From positions 44,508,685-44,572,684 of the forward strand of contig CM037598.1 in NCBI GenBank assembly GCA_021018995.1: a DNA stretch of 64,000 bases, in the 5' to 3' direction. Within the stretch, counting starts at the first letter, position 1. The number at the start of each line of letters is the position of its first letter. This document shows, one piece after another, positions 44,723 through 57,430 of this stretch. A program made the position numbers and the translations under genes. Source of the DNA: Chloranthus sessilifolius. Lineage: Eukaryota; Streptophyta; Magnoliopsida; Chloranthales; Chloranthaceae. Under the pieces are notes generated by a model. The model did no database searches. It was given only the letters and a program-made list of their open reading frames with translations, and was not told where the DNA came from.

Positions 44723-47008
44723 TTACAGCTCGGTGTATTCCTCAGATTTGATCTTTTTGGTGAGGCCAATATACTTTTCAAGTCTAGTAGCCGTCAATTT
44801 TTCCTGTTCAAGCTGTGCTTGCAACATGGTAACCTTGTGCTGTTCAATCCTAACAACCTGAAAAGTTTGGCCCAATAGGTCCTGCATCTTCTCTCTCTCA
44901 AATTTCATGAACAACTCCAATTTTTGAATCTGGTCTTCATAAGGGGTTCTAATGTAAGCTTGCAGATCAGCTAACCCCTTGAGGACATCGCAAAAGATAT
45001 AAGGGTTCTCTTCCATAGCCCTTTTGAGAGTGGCAAATCTGGGAATGGGAATGGAGTGGTAGGGGACCAAAGGTATCCCAGCAGTGGGGGTGGGAGAAGA
45101 GGAGTCCAAAAGTATGACCTCAGGGTCAGTTTGAGTAGCTTGATCAGAGAAATTGAGGACAGTTGAAGGGGAATCAAAAAGTACTACCTCAGGTTCTGTT
45201 TGGGTAGCATTGTCAGCAATGGTGAGGATGGGTGGATCTACAAAAACTACCTCAGGGTCTGTTTGGGTAGCATGGTCAGCAACAGCAGGTACAGTGGCTA
45301 AGGTGGTTGTTTGGGATGTGGAGGCTAAGGTTTGGAGAAGGGAATTTTTCACAGACTGATTGTCTGTATTGACCTGTAGTTGGGCTTGGGTGGATTGGAG
45401 AAAGGTAAATATTTGACAAATTGATTCAGGTGTGGGTGTGGTATACAGGGTAGGGGCTGGTAAAATTGATGTACATGGTTGAGGGGCAATGGGTGAAATG
45501 GCTGTAAAGGGGGAAGTAGCCAAATGGGTGAAATGAGGAGGGTCAAGTATAGGTACAGATTCAAGCCCAATATTCTCCAAGATAAATCCCATCAATGAGG
45601 AATAGGCCTTTGTAGTGAATATCTCAGGTTCAGGGGTATGAGTTACTTCAGGTGTATGAATTGAATGGGCAGGTGAACCTGATAAACTTTGGAGAAGGGG
45701 GTGCTAGGAGAGTGTTCAACAAAATCTGTGGCCATGACTTGGACATTGTTAGGGGAAATTGGTGGTGTATGGCTGGAGTGGTTGGTGTAGAGGGAGAGTC
45801 TGCAATTGGGATTATGGTGGTTATGAGTGATGGGACTGCTAGAATGGGTGAAGCAATAGGAGCTGTGCTAGGTGAAGTGGGTAAGATCATGAGCTCTTCA
45901 ACAATGGGTGCAGCTAAAGAGCTGGTCACCGCAGCTGCAAGGGCTGCTTCAGCTATAGCAGGTTCAATGGCAGCTGCAGGGGCTGGTTCAGCTTCTTCCC
46001 TCATTTTATTCAACATGGTTTGGCTTGTAGTCCAAGCCCTCTTCCCAAATGCATGAGGGGAGATAATCTTGAATGGCTCTTGCTCATCAATGTCAAATTT
46101 GGCCCTTAACATGGCTGTGACCAGCCTTCCAAATGGTATGCCAGCTATTTTTTGTTCCTTTTTTATCTTGGCGCACTGACGTCAGCCATGGCTTCAAAAA
46201 TGAGCATAGGGGCATTGAAGAATTGCCCCTTAGAGAAATGAAAGAGGGCTTCCAAAATTGGTGTTCTTCTTTCCTGGCTATGCCCAGTGACATAAAAACA
46301 CCCTCTCAAAATGGAATCCATCAGCAAACAGTGGGGTTCTAAGTCTCTCCTCATGATGGACTGCCCACTTCCAACTATGCCTTTGGTTAGATGGGCAGCC
46401 ATTTCTCTAAAAGAAGTTGTTTCTGGTGCAGCTAATGAACCAGCAGGATCATATTGAAATGGTATCCCCAAGGCATTTCCAATGTCTTCATAAGTAACTG
46501 TTAAATCGCAATCATCAATGAAAATAACAAGAGTAGGGACATGAGCATCCTTCTCCATCACTTTTACCATGTTTTGGTACCATAATCTCACCATTCGTGG
46601 ATAAATTTTCTCTGGAAGAGGGGTTAGGATATTGCTTAGTGAAGCATCCCTGATGTATTTCAAGGATAGCTTACATTCATGTTTGTTTGAGAAAAAGTTC
46701 TCATCAACAATAAGTTCTGGAATCAGCTTCTGAGCTTCAATGAATGGGTTTGGCAGTACCAAATGCATAGGCAGAGGAGGAAGCTCAGGCTCAGGACTAG
46801 CAGCAACTTTTGGGATGGGTTTGTCATGTCTAACCTTTTTCCCTTTCTCAATCATATCAGCTTTATCCATCGACAGTTTCATTTTAGCTAAGGTTTTTGC
46901 TTTTCCTTTTTTGGAGGGTTTGCTAATTTTCTTAGCAAAAGATTTAGGGAACATTGCAGCCAGTGATTTTTCAGCTTTCCCCATTTTAAAACTTTGTTTG
47001 AATCTCAC
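44723..47008 (-). pseudogene. Second (env-like) open region of element B (broken)
   Basis: Starts at about 46988 with MGKAEKSLAAMFPKSFAKK (an in-frame extension reaches 47008). Lysine-rich N-terminus, then the conserved middle domain (LTPLPEKIYPRMVRLWYQN, VPTLVIFIDDCDLTV, GNALGIPFQYDP, RDLEPHCLLMDSILRG), an alanine- then proline-rich part, DHATQTDPEVV-type repeats, and the C-terminal charged helix ending KIKSEEYTEL. Closely matches A, which supports start and end. The middle resembles the 'putative plant transposon protein' domain family of Athila second regions. No membrane segment seen. About three breaks. Confidence 0.75.
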
Positions 47009-47708
47009 ACAATGAATGCTGATACCAAATTAAACTTTGCAAAACACAAACAGAGGAAATGCACAGAAAAATACCGAAATCTAGGGCTTTAGTTGAACTT
47101 GTTGATCGCTTGATGAAATCCACCAGAATCAGAAGCAAAAAGTCCCCTCTTCAAGCTTTATCCATCCAACAAATATGAAGAAAATTGGAGCTGAACTCTA
47201 AAAGCACGCAGGGATGGAAAGAAAATGGGTTTTCTGTGAAAGATGACGTTCTGGGAAGGCTTTCGAATATGAAACCCTGGCTTCGAAAGGGTTTAAATAT
47301 GCTCAAAATGATTTTCGCAAAGTATCTTTGAAGTTTTCGAAGCGTTCAAAACAGTCCTTTTTTACAAAAGAAAATGGCATCAGAACTTTTCGAAAAGTAA
47401 ATAGCTTCAGAACCAACTATTCGAAAAGCCACAGGCTTCAGAACCATCCATTCGAAAAGCAAAAGGCTTAAAAAACAACTAGTCGAAAAGCAAACCATTC
47501 TTTTCGAGCAGTTAGTTACAGGTCCAGATCCTTTTCGAAAAGAAAATTAAACTTTTTGAAATGTATTTTTTTTCTTTGCGAATTAATTTTTTCACATATT
47601 AAAACTTCTCAAATTGAGTGTAAACATGACTAAAAACAAAGAGGAATAAACTATGCAAAAACTACAAAACAAGCATGAGTAAAATACATATGATACAGTT
47701 GTTTAACA
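47009..47708 (-). repeat. pol-to-second-region spacer of B: TTCG array and TATA-like box
   Basis: TTTTCGAAAAG, TTCGAAAAGC and TTTTCGCAAAG words at 47310-47580, the same as in B U3. In element sense the array is followed by CATATTTAAACCC (reverse complement of 47288-47301) and about 290 bp of leader to the second region. Same plan as A. Confidence 0.65.
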
Positions 47709-50700
47709 TCAAATTTGTGGAGGCTCTTGATGGTAGATGGTCAGCACAGGCTCTAGGGTATTTTCAATGCATGGTTTGAGCCTCTGACCATTTACCTTTA
47801 AGGTTCTCCCATCACTGGGGTCCATAATTTCAACAGCCCCAGAAGGGGATGCTTGAATGATAGTATATGGCCCTTCCCATCTGGATCTCAACTTTCCAGG
47901 AAAAAATTTAAGTTTTGAGTTGAATAGCCATACCTTAGAGCCAGCTATGAACTCTTTTCTCAGCAGATTTTTGTCATAAAAAACCTTAACTTTTTCTTTG
48001 TAAGATCTTGCATTAGTGTATGCATCCATTCTCAGCTCCTCCAACTCAGCAAGTTGCAGTTTCCTGTGATTACCAGTAGTAGTAAGATCCATGTTCAAGG
48101 TTTTAATAGCCCAAAAGGCCTTATATTCTAACTCCACTGGTAAATGGCATACTTTGCAATAGACCAATCTAAATGGGGACATGCCAATTGGGGTTTTATA
48201 GGCTGTCCTATATGCCCATAATGCATCATTCAGCTTAAAGGACCAATCCCTTCTGTCCTTCTTCACAGTCTTTTCCAGTATATGTTTGATTTCTCTATTG
48301 GAAATCTCCACTTGTCCACTGGTCTGTGGATGATATGGAGTGGCTACTCTATGAGTCACAGAGTACTTTTTCAATAAAGCTTCAAAATGCTTATTACAAA
48401 AATGGCTTCCCCCATCACTGATAATAGCTCTGGGGGAACCAAACCTGGAAAAGATGTCCTTTCAAAATTTTAGGACAACTCTATGATCATTGGTTTTACT
48501 GGCTGTGGCTTCAACCCATTTGGATACATAATCCACAGCTAATAAGATGAAATTACAACCATTTGAAGGAGGAAAGGGACCCATGAAATCTATCCCCCAA
48601 ATATTAAACAATTCAACTACCAAAATGGGTTGTAAGGGCATTGAGCTTCTCTTGGAAATGCTACCCAATTTCTGGCAATTTTGATAAGACTTACAGTGCT
48701 GCAGTGCATTTTTGAAAAGTGTAGGCCAATAAAATCCACACTGTAAAATCTTTGCAACAGTTTTGTTTCCACTAAAATGGCCTCCACAGGCCTGTTCATG
48801 ACACATGGAAAGTATGCTATGAAAGTCTTCTTCAGGGACACATCTTCTAATTATTTGGTCTGCACAAATCTTGAACAGATAAGCATCCTCCCAAATAAAA
48901 TGTTTAACCTTTGAGAAGAACATATATTTATCCATTTTATTCCAGTGTTGAGGGGTTCTTCCAGTAGCGAAAAATTTGACTATATTTGCAAACCAAGGGG
49001 TGTGTACATTGATAGCCAAAAGTTGTTCATTGATAGGCAACCTATCAATCTCAGCAGTTAGAATTCGAGACAGGTGGTCAGCCACCACATTCTCCACACC
49101 CTTTTTATCTTTAATCTGCAAATCAAACTCCTGTAATAGGAGGATCCACCTGATTAATCTTGGTTTGGTATCCTTCTTAGACAGAAGGTATTTCAGGGCT
49201 GAGTGGTCAGTGAACACCACAATTTGTGAACCCAAAGCATATGACATGAATTTCTTCAAAGCAAAAACAATTGCCAGCAGCTCCTTCTCAGTTGTTGTGT
49301 AATTGAGCTGTGCATCAATCATTGATCTACTGGCATAAGCTATGACATGAGGCAGCTTATCCTTTCTCTGCCTAAGAACAGCTCCCAAAGCATAATCTGA
49401 TGCATCACACATCAGCTCAAAAGGTAGTGAATAGTCTGGAGACTGTAGTATTGGAGCTGAAATCAAACAATTTTTTAAGAATTCAAATGCCTTCAAGCAT
49501 TCATTGTTGAAAACAAAAGGGACATCTTGGCACAATAAATGACAAAGAGGCTTGGATATTTTACTGAAGTCCTTAATAAACCTCCTGTAAAATCCAGCAT
49601 GCCCCAAAAATCTTCTGATTTGTTTAACAGTTTTGAGAGGTGGCAAATGTGCAATTAAATCAATTTTTGCTCAGTCCACCTCAATGCCCTTGTGGGAGAC
49701 AACATGGCCAAGGACAATGGCTTGGGTGACCATGAAATGGCTCTTTTCCCAACTCAAAACTAGATTGGTTTCTTCACATCTCTATAACACCAAGTTGAGA
49801 TGATGTAAACACTGAGCAAAACTGTCTCCATATATTGAAAAATCATCCATAAAAATCTCCATAAATTGGTCAATCGTATCAGAAAAAATGGAGTACATGC
49901 ATCTTTGAAAGGTAGCAGGAGCATTACAAAGACCAAAAGGCATTCTCCTATAGGCAAAAGTGCCAAAGGGGCAAGTGAATGTGGTCTTTTCCTGGTCTTG
50001 TGGATACACAGGAATCTGGTTGTAACCAGAGTAACCATGAAGAAAACAATAATAAGCTTTTCCTGCTAGCATATCTAAAATTTGATTAATGAATGGAAGA
50101 GGGAAATGGTCTTTTCTGGTCATTATATTAAGCTCTCTGTAATCAATACAGACCCTCCAACCAGTGGTTTATCTGGTTTGAATGAGCTCACCAGAATCTG
50201 AGGTTACCACAGTAATCCCCGATTTCTCAGGTACCACCTGTGTAGGTGCCACCCAAGCTGAATCTGAGATGGGGTAAATGACCCCTGCATCCAACAACTT
50301 AACGACCTCCTTCATGACCACATCTTGCATATGAGGATTCAACCTCCTCTGCGTTTCCCTAGAAGGCTTTGCATCTTCTTCCAAATGAATTTTATGCATG
50401 CAAATAGCTGGACTCATTCCTCCCAAATCAGCAATAGTCGAACCAATCACCCTCTTATGATGTTTTAATACAAACAATAATTCTTCCTCCTGCTTCACAA
50501 TGAGGGAGGAAGAAATAATCACAGGCAATATTTTATGGTCTCCTAAAAACACATATTTCAAATTTTCTGGCAACTGTTTTAACTCTACATCAGGTGGGCT
50601 GAGAAAAGAAGGTAACAAAGGTACCTTGGCTGTTTGTGGAAGGGGAAGGATAGCAGGTTTCCATGAAGAGAACCTTGTTGATTGATCATGAGTTCCTTGC

Positions 50701-53230
50701 ACAGCATTAACTTCCTCAGACTTTGAGGTACAAACTGTTTCTTCCACAGCATTTCTCCAAGCATCTTTAAAATCTGTGGTTAAATCTTCATACTACAAAA
50801 ACTGTGGTAAAGTTTCTTCTACCAGTTCATCCAATCAAATCAATAAGAAATCATTCCTCAGAACAGAATTGAGGCTGTGTAACTGCATTGTAGACATTTA
50901 ACTTTACCTTCATATTTCCAAAAGACACTTCCATAATACTAGATCTGCATTGAATGCAAGCATTGGCTGTAGCCAAGAATGGTCTCCCCAAAAGGTCAGG
51001 GATGGAAGTTCTGCTTTTTGTAGGTTCCATATCTAATACCAGAAAATCAGCAGGGTAGAAAAACTTATCTACCCCTACCAACACATCCTCAATCACCCCA
51101 ACTGTCTTTCTTTCAGATCTATCTGCTAGTTGTAACACCACATGAGTGGGTTTTAACTCTTCCAAACCTAGTTTCTCATATACAAAATATGGAAGTAGGT
51201 TGACACTAGCACCCAAATCTAATAAAGCATTTTCAATGGTATGTTCCTTAATAATGCAAGGGATTGTGGGGATTCCAGGATCTTGGAGTTTAGGAGGTGT
51301 GGTAATGGACAAAACCTGATTAACTCTTTCCACAGCAAAGACCTTCTTGGATAACTGTATCCCAGATTGTCTTTTGTGAGTGCAAATATCTTTCAAAAAT
51401 TTTGCATATGCTGGGACTTGTTTGATTGCATCAAGCAAAGGTTGATTTATCTTGACTTGCTTGAAAGTCTCCATCATTTTATCTATTTTTGTTTTTTCTT
51501 TATCAAAAGGGGATGCAGATTTCATGGGATGAGGAAATGGTAAATGAGGAACTAGTCCTTCATTTACAGCTTTAAAATTATCATCAGGATATTTTTGATT
51601 TTTTGGTTTTTCATTTTTTTGATTTTTCTGAGGTACATCAGCACCCCCAAAGCTAACATCATGCTGCTCCTGTTGCATATCTCTAGCAGTTTCCTCAATT
51701 TTTTCTTCTTCCTTTTCAGTACCCACATTGTTATTTATAATTCTTCCACTTCTCAAAGTAGTGACAGCTTTTACTTCTTCATGTGAAACAGAAGCCTCTC
51801 CAGCCATTAACTGTCCTTTGGGATTGTTCAAAGGTTTGTTGGGTAACCTGCCTTCCTCTCTTTTGGCCAAAGTATTTGAAAGTTGACCCAATGTTTCTTC
51901 AATCTTCTTTATGCTCTGACTGTGAAAGTGTATAGTCTGAGTTAAAGACCCTAAATTCTGGAGTGAATTTAGAACTTGGTCTTCAAAAGAAGGGGATCTG
52001 GAAGGGGTTTCAACTAGAGCAGATTGCTGTACAGGTTATACCATCTGTTGTGGAATGGGTTGTTAAAAATTTGGCTTGGTATAAAAATTTTGCTGGTAAG
52101 GCTGAGCAATTTTGAAAGGTATTTGATTCTTTGGTTGCTGCTGCTGTTGTGATTGATAACTGCCTTGGCTCCACCTTAGACTGGGGTGCCCTCTCCATGC
52201 ATATTCATTTGACTGCATCTGTCCAAACGATTGGGCAGCATGAGCTTGCTCCACCACTAGATCTGGGAACTGTGGTGCAGCTGGACATTGATCAAGTGAA
52301 TGAGTAGGGGACTGGCATATCAGACATGCCTCCTCTACTCTTGCAACCATTGGATTTTTAAGTGAGTCCATCAATCTATCAAACTTAGTGGTCAAATTAT
52401 CCATTTTCCTTTCCAACTCATTCACCTCATAAATCTTTTCCTTGGTGGTTTGCTGATTGTTCAACTGAGCAGGATTCTCCATGTCTCTTGACAAAGATTC
52501 CTGTTGAGTTGAATTTTCACCAATCACTTCAAATAAATCCCAGACCTCCTCAACTATTTTTTGCAAGTAGGTGCCTCCACAGGAAGCATCTACCATATTC
52601 TTGCCCTTTTGATCAATTCCCTGATAGAAGCTTTGAACAAGCTGCCATCAGGGAATTTGATGATGAGGACATTGCCTTAAAAGTTCTTTAAACCTTTCCC
52701 ATGCTTCATGAAAAGTTTCAGTTGAGTGTTGTGAGAAGGAAACAATATTTTGTCTCAACTGGCTGGTCTTAGACATAGGGAAGTATTTGGCTAAAAATTG
52801 ACATTGCAAATCATTCCAAGAAGTAATGCTGTTCGGTGGCAACATGGACAGCCATGCTCTAGCTTTGTCCTTTAATGAAAAAGGAAAGAGCCTAAGCTTG
52901 GTTGCCTCTGGACCAAGTCCAGCTATGTTGAATGTGGTACAAAGAGACAAGAATTCATCCACATGCTTGTATGGATCTTCCTTACTCAAACCATGGAAGG
53001 AAGGAAACATCTGAATAGTTAATGATTTGATCTCATAATTTCCTTCAACAGTAGGAAATTGAATGCAAAATGGGAAATTATATGCACCAGGTGCAATCTA
53101 ATCCCTTAAAAGTCTAGGTTATTCACCCATAGTAGCAGTCTCCGAAAAATTCTGTGATGTTTGTCTGGTTCTTAGTAGCCTTTCAACTTCTAAATTCAGA
53201 GGGACAATCTTAGGATTGAGAGTCTTCCTA
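47709..53230 (-). pseudogene. gag-pol region of element B (broken)
   Basis: Read right to left: gag (about 53230-52060; FHGLSKEDPYKHVDEF, LKDKARAWLSMLPPNSITSW, zinc knuckle C-x2-C-x4-H-x4-C in CLICQSPTHSLDQC), protease (about 51260-50950; ALLDLGASVNLLPY), reverse transcriptase (about 50460-49680; MPFGLCNAPATFQRCM, FMDDFSIYG), RNase H (about 49450-49030; [28 protein letters not shown]), integrase (about 48960-47709; [65 protein letters not shown]). This is the reference copy in the window for domain order. Athila lineage of Ty3/gypsy. About six or seven breaks; not functional. Confidence 0.85.
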
Positions 53231-53409
53231 CAAAACATACAATACAGAAACAGAGAATCAAATTATGCACAGCAAACCTTCAGTATTCCATTCAAAGTAG
53301 ATTCCACTCTCAAAATTTATAGGAATAACTGCACAGATTTAAACAATAGAACAATTAGGATTGATGTAATAAACTATAAAAACATAGGTCTACCAATTTT
53401 AAAATAAAT

Positions 53410-53427
53410 TCCCTGGCAAGGGCGCCA
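53410..53427 (-). promoter_or_regulatory. Primer binding site of element B (tRNA-Asp-like)
   Basis: TCCCTGGCAAGGGCGCCA on the plus strand; two differences from the tRNA-Asp 3' end. The LTR begins at 53434. Confidence 0.8.
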
Positions 53428-53433
53428 AAAACT

Positions 53434-55327
53434 TGTTGTTGGTTCTTAGTGTGCATGATTTATTTGTGTTTTGCAAACATACTTACAAATGATGAATTGT
53501 ACTGCATTTGTAAAACTAAAAAGAATAAGAAAATATCAGCACAGAGAGAGCATAATTAGCCTGCAAGATCAGGGCCAATTGTAGCAAGTTTTAAATGTAA
53601 GTGAGTAAAAAATCGTCCACAGGAAATTGATTTAAAATGTAAGATAAACCTTCAGATCAGATCTACCAGATCTGACCTCTGATCCTATCTACAAAGCACA
53701 TAAGATGTGAGGTTGAATTTGTCACATTAACTAAATGATAAAAGTAAAAATTAAAACTAAATAATCCAGATCCGAGTTGGGGAGATTTGATGCAAATTAA
53801 TAAGAATGGAGAAATAATATCTAACTTCAATTTAGTACTTGATTGCAAAATGAGAATAAATGTAAAACAAATGAGATATTATCCAATCTTCATCTGGCTA
53901 CCAGCACAGATGCAAGAGAAAGTAATCCAACTCAAGGATTGATATTGAGTTGGACTTATGGCTATGGTCTGTCCACTTCAATGGACACATATCATCCAAT
54001 AGTCTTCGATTCAAATTCGTGATTCAGAACAAAAAACACCACTACAAATGCTGTGAGAAATTAGGTTACAAACGCCAATTCTCACAGGGATAATGAATTA
54101 AGGGAAATTGCTTTAAAAATAGTAAATCTAAAGGAATCTAATGAAATAAGGAGATCAAAGAGAAACCTTAACACGAAACCGATTGAGAACGTACTATTCA
54201 TAGCAACCTTTTCAAATTCACCATTACAATTACAGAGCACAGCTTAAACAGCTCTCAGATTTGTAGTCTTGAATATAATTCTCACATGAAGTACAGAGAC
54301 ATCTCACAGCTCTCAATTACAAATAAAAGCTAGGCTATTACAAAAATTTCACACACGTTATCTGAAATGGAAATGAGGCAATAGAAATGAAACTCAAAAT
54401 CTGGATGCCCAAATTGGGCAAATGGTTCGTCTATTTATAGTTTTCCCCAAGTCTAACTCAGATGTGTATCAACCAATCAAAATTGGTTAGATCTGTATCA
54501 ACCAATAGGAGTCGAGCACAATGATCCAGATCTATTTTTGCCAATCATAACTGCTTGATCTGGTTTAGCCAATCAGGTGACAGAAGCATCAATTCTGTTA
54601 TGTAATTCAAAAATCTGTTTGAGCTTCTAGAAGTTCCCGCCAAATAATTTCATCTTTGGGTGTTCACATGGGGTGGAATATGCCTTTGGTTCATGCTGAA
54701 AATCTTTCAAAATGTCCCTGGGTTTTTAAATGCATTGGGGCACATGCAGAGATTATTGAATTACCCTTACAGATGCTGGAAATCATCAAAATACCATTTT
54801 GCACAGTTTAGAGAGCTTTTCGCAAGGTACTGTGACTTCTGAAGCTCTTTTCACACAGTTCAGGTGCTATTCGCAAGGAGTTCTCGTCTTTTCGAATAGG
54901 TCAGAAATCCTTTCGAAGAGTTCAGGTGCTCTTCGAAAACTAAGCCTGGAGCTTTGAGTTCTTTTCGCAAAGTTCAAGTTCTTTTCGAAAAGTTCAGATT
55001 CTTTTCGAAAGGTTCAGATTTTTTTCGAGAAGCAATCTGTAATGCATTCTTTTGTTCGAATAGCTCCACACCTCTTTCTAGGTTAAAACTAGGCCTTTGT
55101 CTTCTTTAGTTTAGGCATTTTGGCAGCTCGTGAGGTTGTCCCTTCTCCTTCTTCCTTTGAATCAACATGGATCATCATCTTTTTGGCACTTTTAGGCTGC
55201 TTTCATGGTTAAGCCTGCCTTTATTGTTAGCTGTGAAATAAATACTTAAAACACTTATTTAGTTCTCTCAAAGGTCTATCAAGACCCAGGTTAAGGGGTG
55301 GAAAATGGTATTTTCCAGTTCTCAACA
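53434..55327 (-). repeat. 5' LTR of element B
   Basis: 1,894 bp. TATA (reverse TATTTATA at 54432-54439), CCAAT boxes near 54470-54575, TTCG array about 54815-55035, end CTCAACA at 55327. Confidence 0.9.
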
Positions 55328-56359
55328 GCTGCTGATATGGCTAAAACTAAGAAGTTCCCAAATCATGTGTCATGATGTTCAGGGAACATTTTGACAGGTT
55401 CTGTGCCCACTTTGTACTCCATTCAATAGGTTAAGAGTTGCCTTCGACAGGTTCTGTCTTCTATTCGATAGGTTGACAGTAGTTCTCGATAGGCTCCTTT
55501 GATTTCTCGATAGGTTGACATAAATTCTCAACTTTTGTCTGAGCTCCCTCTATCCTCTCAACAGCTTATAAAGCATCCTATCGATTTCTTATACAGCTCC
55601 AGTTGAGCTTTCGACAAGTTGACTCAACCTCATGGAAAATGGATGCAGCTTCAGGCAAGTCTTCGACAGGTTGGTGTTGACTGCTCGCTAGGTTCTGGGG
55701 AACCTCTCCACATGCTGGTGGAACCTCGCGAGATCCCTTGCATCTCCAGGAAAGTCTTCGACAGGTTCTTCTATAGCACCTCAAACCTTTTGATGGGTTC
55801 TGTCAATTTGCCTATAACTTTACTTTTCCACCTTAATACCTCTCGACAACATGCCTTCTTCAGCTTTAACTCCTCGACAGGTTCAAGTATGCCCTCAAAT
55901 CCTCTCGACAGGTTGATGGAACCTCTCTACAGGTTCATATCTAAGCATGCAGACCTATCGATAGGTTGAATTAACCTCTCGATAAGTTATTTCCCTTACT
56001 TTCATAGCTAGCACTCAGTTCTGAAGTGTTGTTCTGCATCTGCCCAGCACTTAGCACCTTTTGAGGGGTTTAACCATCATGCACTGTAGCTGCTCTTGCT
56101 CCCATGTGTGCCAATGTGGACACATGCTACTGCCATAGGGTTCTGAGGCTTTGTGAATTGCTTGATGGCTGGCCTTTTGGGCTGCATGAGCACATGTTGA
56201 AGCAATATATCTCTTCTTTGGCACTTTTAGGTGGATGTCTGCACTAAGACTGTAATTTATTGCTTATCTATAAAACACACTCAAGACACATTATTAGTCA
56301 ACTCAAAGGTCCATCAAAGGTCAGGTTAGGAGGTGAAAAATAGTATTTTCCACTGATCA
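55328..56359 (-). repeat. 5' LTR of element C, part 3, with TCGACAGGTT motif array
   Basis: From the GCTGC flank of B to about 56359, where the LTR of C ends in TGATCA (exact end uncertain by a few bases). 55397-55990 holds about fifteen TCGACAGGTT, TCGATAGGTT or close variants, a third dialect of the U3 arrays seen in the other elements. The region is noncoding; the long frame at 55619-55969 is incidental. Confidence 0.7.
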
Positions 56360-57417
56360 ATAATAAACTAAACCCTAACCCTAATTCTAAACATAAGCTA
56401 TGATCCAGCTATTCTCGAATGTTCCACAAAATAGCTTAATGTTGTATTTATACAATCTTTGCAGCTATTGTGTGTAATAGCTAATCAGAAATGGGGAGGT
56501 TTGGAGTGGATTTCCTGGCCCATCTGTGGCCCTTGGATGCTTTGGGATGTAGAGAATAGCCTAGCATCTCGGGATGTGTGTCCTAATTGCTGTGAAATCC
56601 CTAAAAAGTCCCTATGTATGTACTGAGAAGTGGGGAGCCCATGCCTCGTGAGGCTGAGTTTGCTTGTTTTACCTCTCGCATGGTTCTCGCGTGGCTGGAT
56701 TAGCTGCTAAAAGCACTCGCTACGTTCAACTTGATGTGAATAGTATAGCTCGCACAGATGAGGCTCCAAGTGGCCCAAGTCGCGAGGATCTCGCTAGGCT
56801 GAATGCTTTTCACGAGGATGGATTTTGAGCTTGGAATGAATGATCACCAAGATGAATTTGAGTTTCTCACGTGGATGGCTCCGTCTGTGAAGTGCGCGAG
56901 GTCTGTGTGAGATCTGTGCGACACAAACCTTCTGATGTTTTTACCCTTGCGAGGATTGCGCGAGTTGCTTTTCTGAAGCTTTTCTATAATACACTGAGCG
57001 AGATCTGCACGAGCTTTTTATCCGCTACAGGCATGAGCTTCGCGAGAACTATGCGAGAAAAATTTTATGAGGAAATTGAACTGTGTGAGGGGTACTCTGT
57101 GCTTGTCTGCTACTGTACAGAGATTATTGTAGCAATCTCCTCTGCTTAGATCCATCTTCCTTTCATATGTTAGACTTCTAGGCAATCAAAATGGTCACCA
57201 TGGTGTGCACCACCATGGTGTCTCCTCTGTTCTTTACTAAGCTTCAATATTTGGCTTTTAATTCTCTCTTCTTTGGACTCTAAAGGTTGACTGTTGCACT
57301 AAGCTGCAATTTTTTTCTTTACTATAAAATATTCTCAAAAGGTAATTATTAGATGGCTGGAAGGTGTAGTAAAGGATAGGTTAGGAGGTAAAAAATGATA
57401 TTTTTCAGTGACTAACA
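56360..57417 (-). repeat. 3' LTR of element D (U3 side), interrupted by C
   Basis: Ends ACTAACA at 57417 beside the polypurine tract. TATA (reverse TATTTATA) at 56445-56452; a short telomere-like AAACCCTAACCCTAA at 56370-56384; TCGCGAGG-type array at 56640-57060. Confidence 0.75.
56640..57060 (-). repeat. TCGCG motif array in U3 of D
   Basis: CCTCGTGAGGCT, CTCGCATGG, TCGCGAGGATCTCGCTAGG, TCGCGAGAAC and similar words, upstream of the TATA box in element sense. The same words fill 62440-62690 before the D second region. Confidence 0.65.
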
Positions 57418-57430
57418 CACCCCTAAACCT
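57418..57430 (-). promoter_or_regulatory. Polypurine tract of element D
   Basis: CACCCCTAAACCT on the plus strand, touching the LTR end at 57417. Confidence 0.75.

Larger units (their letters stand above)
40928..55327 (-). mobile_element. Element B: full-length Athila-type Ty3/gypsy element
   Basis: 14,400 bp on the minus strand: 5' LTR 55327-53434, primer site, gag-pol, spacer, second open region, 3' non-coding region, polypurine tract, 3' LTR 42817-40928. Flanks GCTGT and GCTGC agree at four of five bases. The two LTRs differ by roughly 4% in the 340 bp compared. It is the most complete element here: gag with zinc knuckle, protease, RT, RNase H and integrase all recognisable, and both ends whole, but coding regions carry about six to seven breaks in gag-pol and about three in the second region. 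Sister of A, with similar LTR and proteins, in opposite orientation. Confidence 0.9.
22990..56359 (-). mobile_element. Element C: old Athila-type element hosting E, A and B
   Basis: Minus strand. The 5' LTR is in three pieces (56359-55333, 40927-40841, 28258-27131; about 2.25 kb when added up), separated by B and A. Primer site 27123-27109, then gag-pol down to 22990, where E interrupts the integrase region. Everything further downstream (rest of integrase, any second open region, 3' LTR) is left of G, outside the window. The LTR carries a motif array of a third type (TCGACAGGTT, TCGATAGGTT). C itself lies inside the 3' LTR of D. Gag-pol has about ten or more breaks and a local tandem duplication. 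By nesting it is older than A, B, E, F and G. Confidence 0.75.

Noticed and set aside
55397-55990. CRISPR-like array
   Set aside because: Words are about 10 bp, irregularly spaced, diverged, and lie within a plant LTR; no repeat-spacer regularity and no cas genes.
56370-56384. Interstitial telomere repeat
   Set aside because: Only about two units of CCCTAAA type, inside the D LTR; best read as a promoter-type telo-box.
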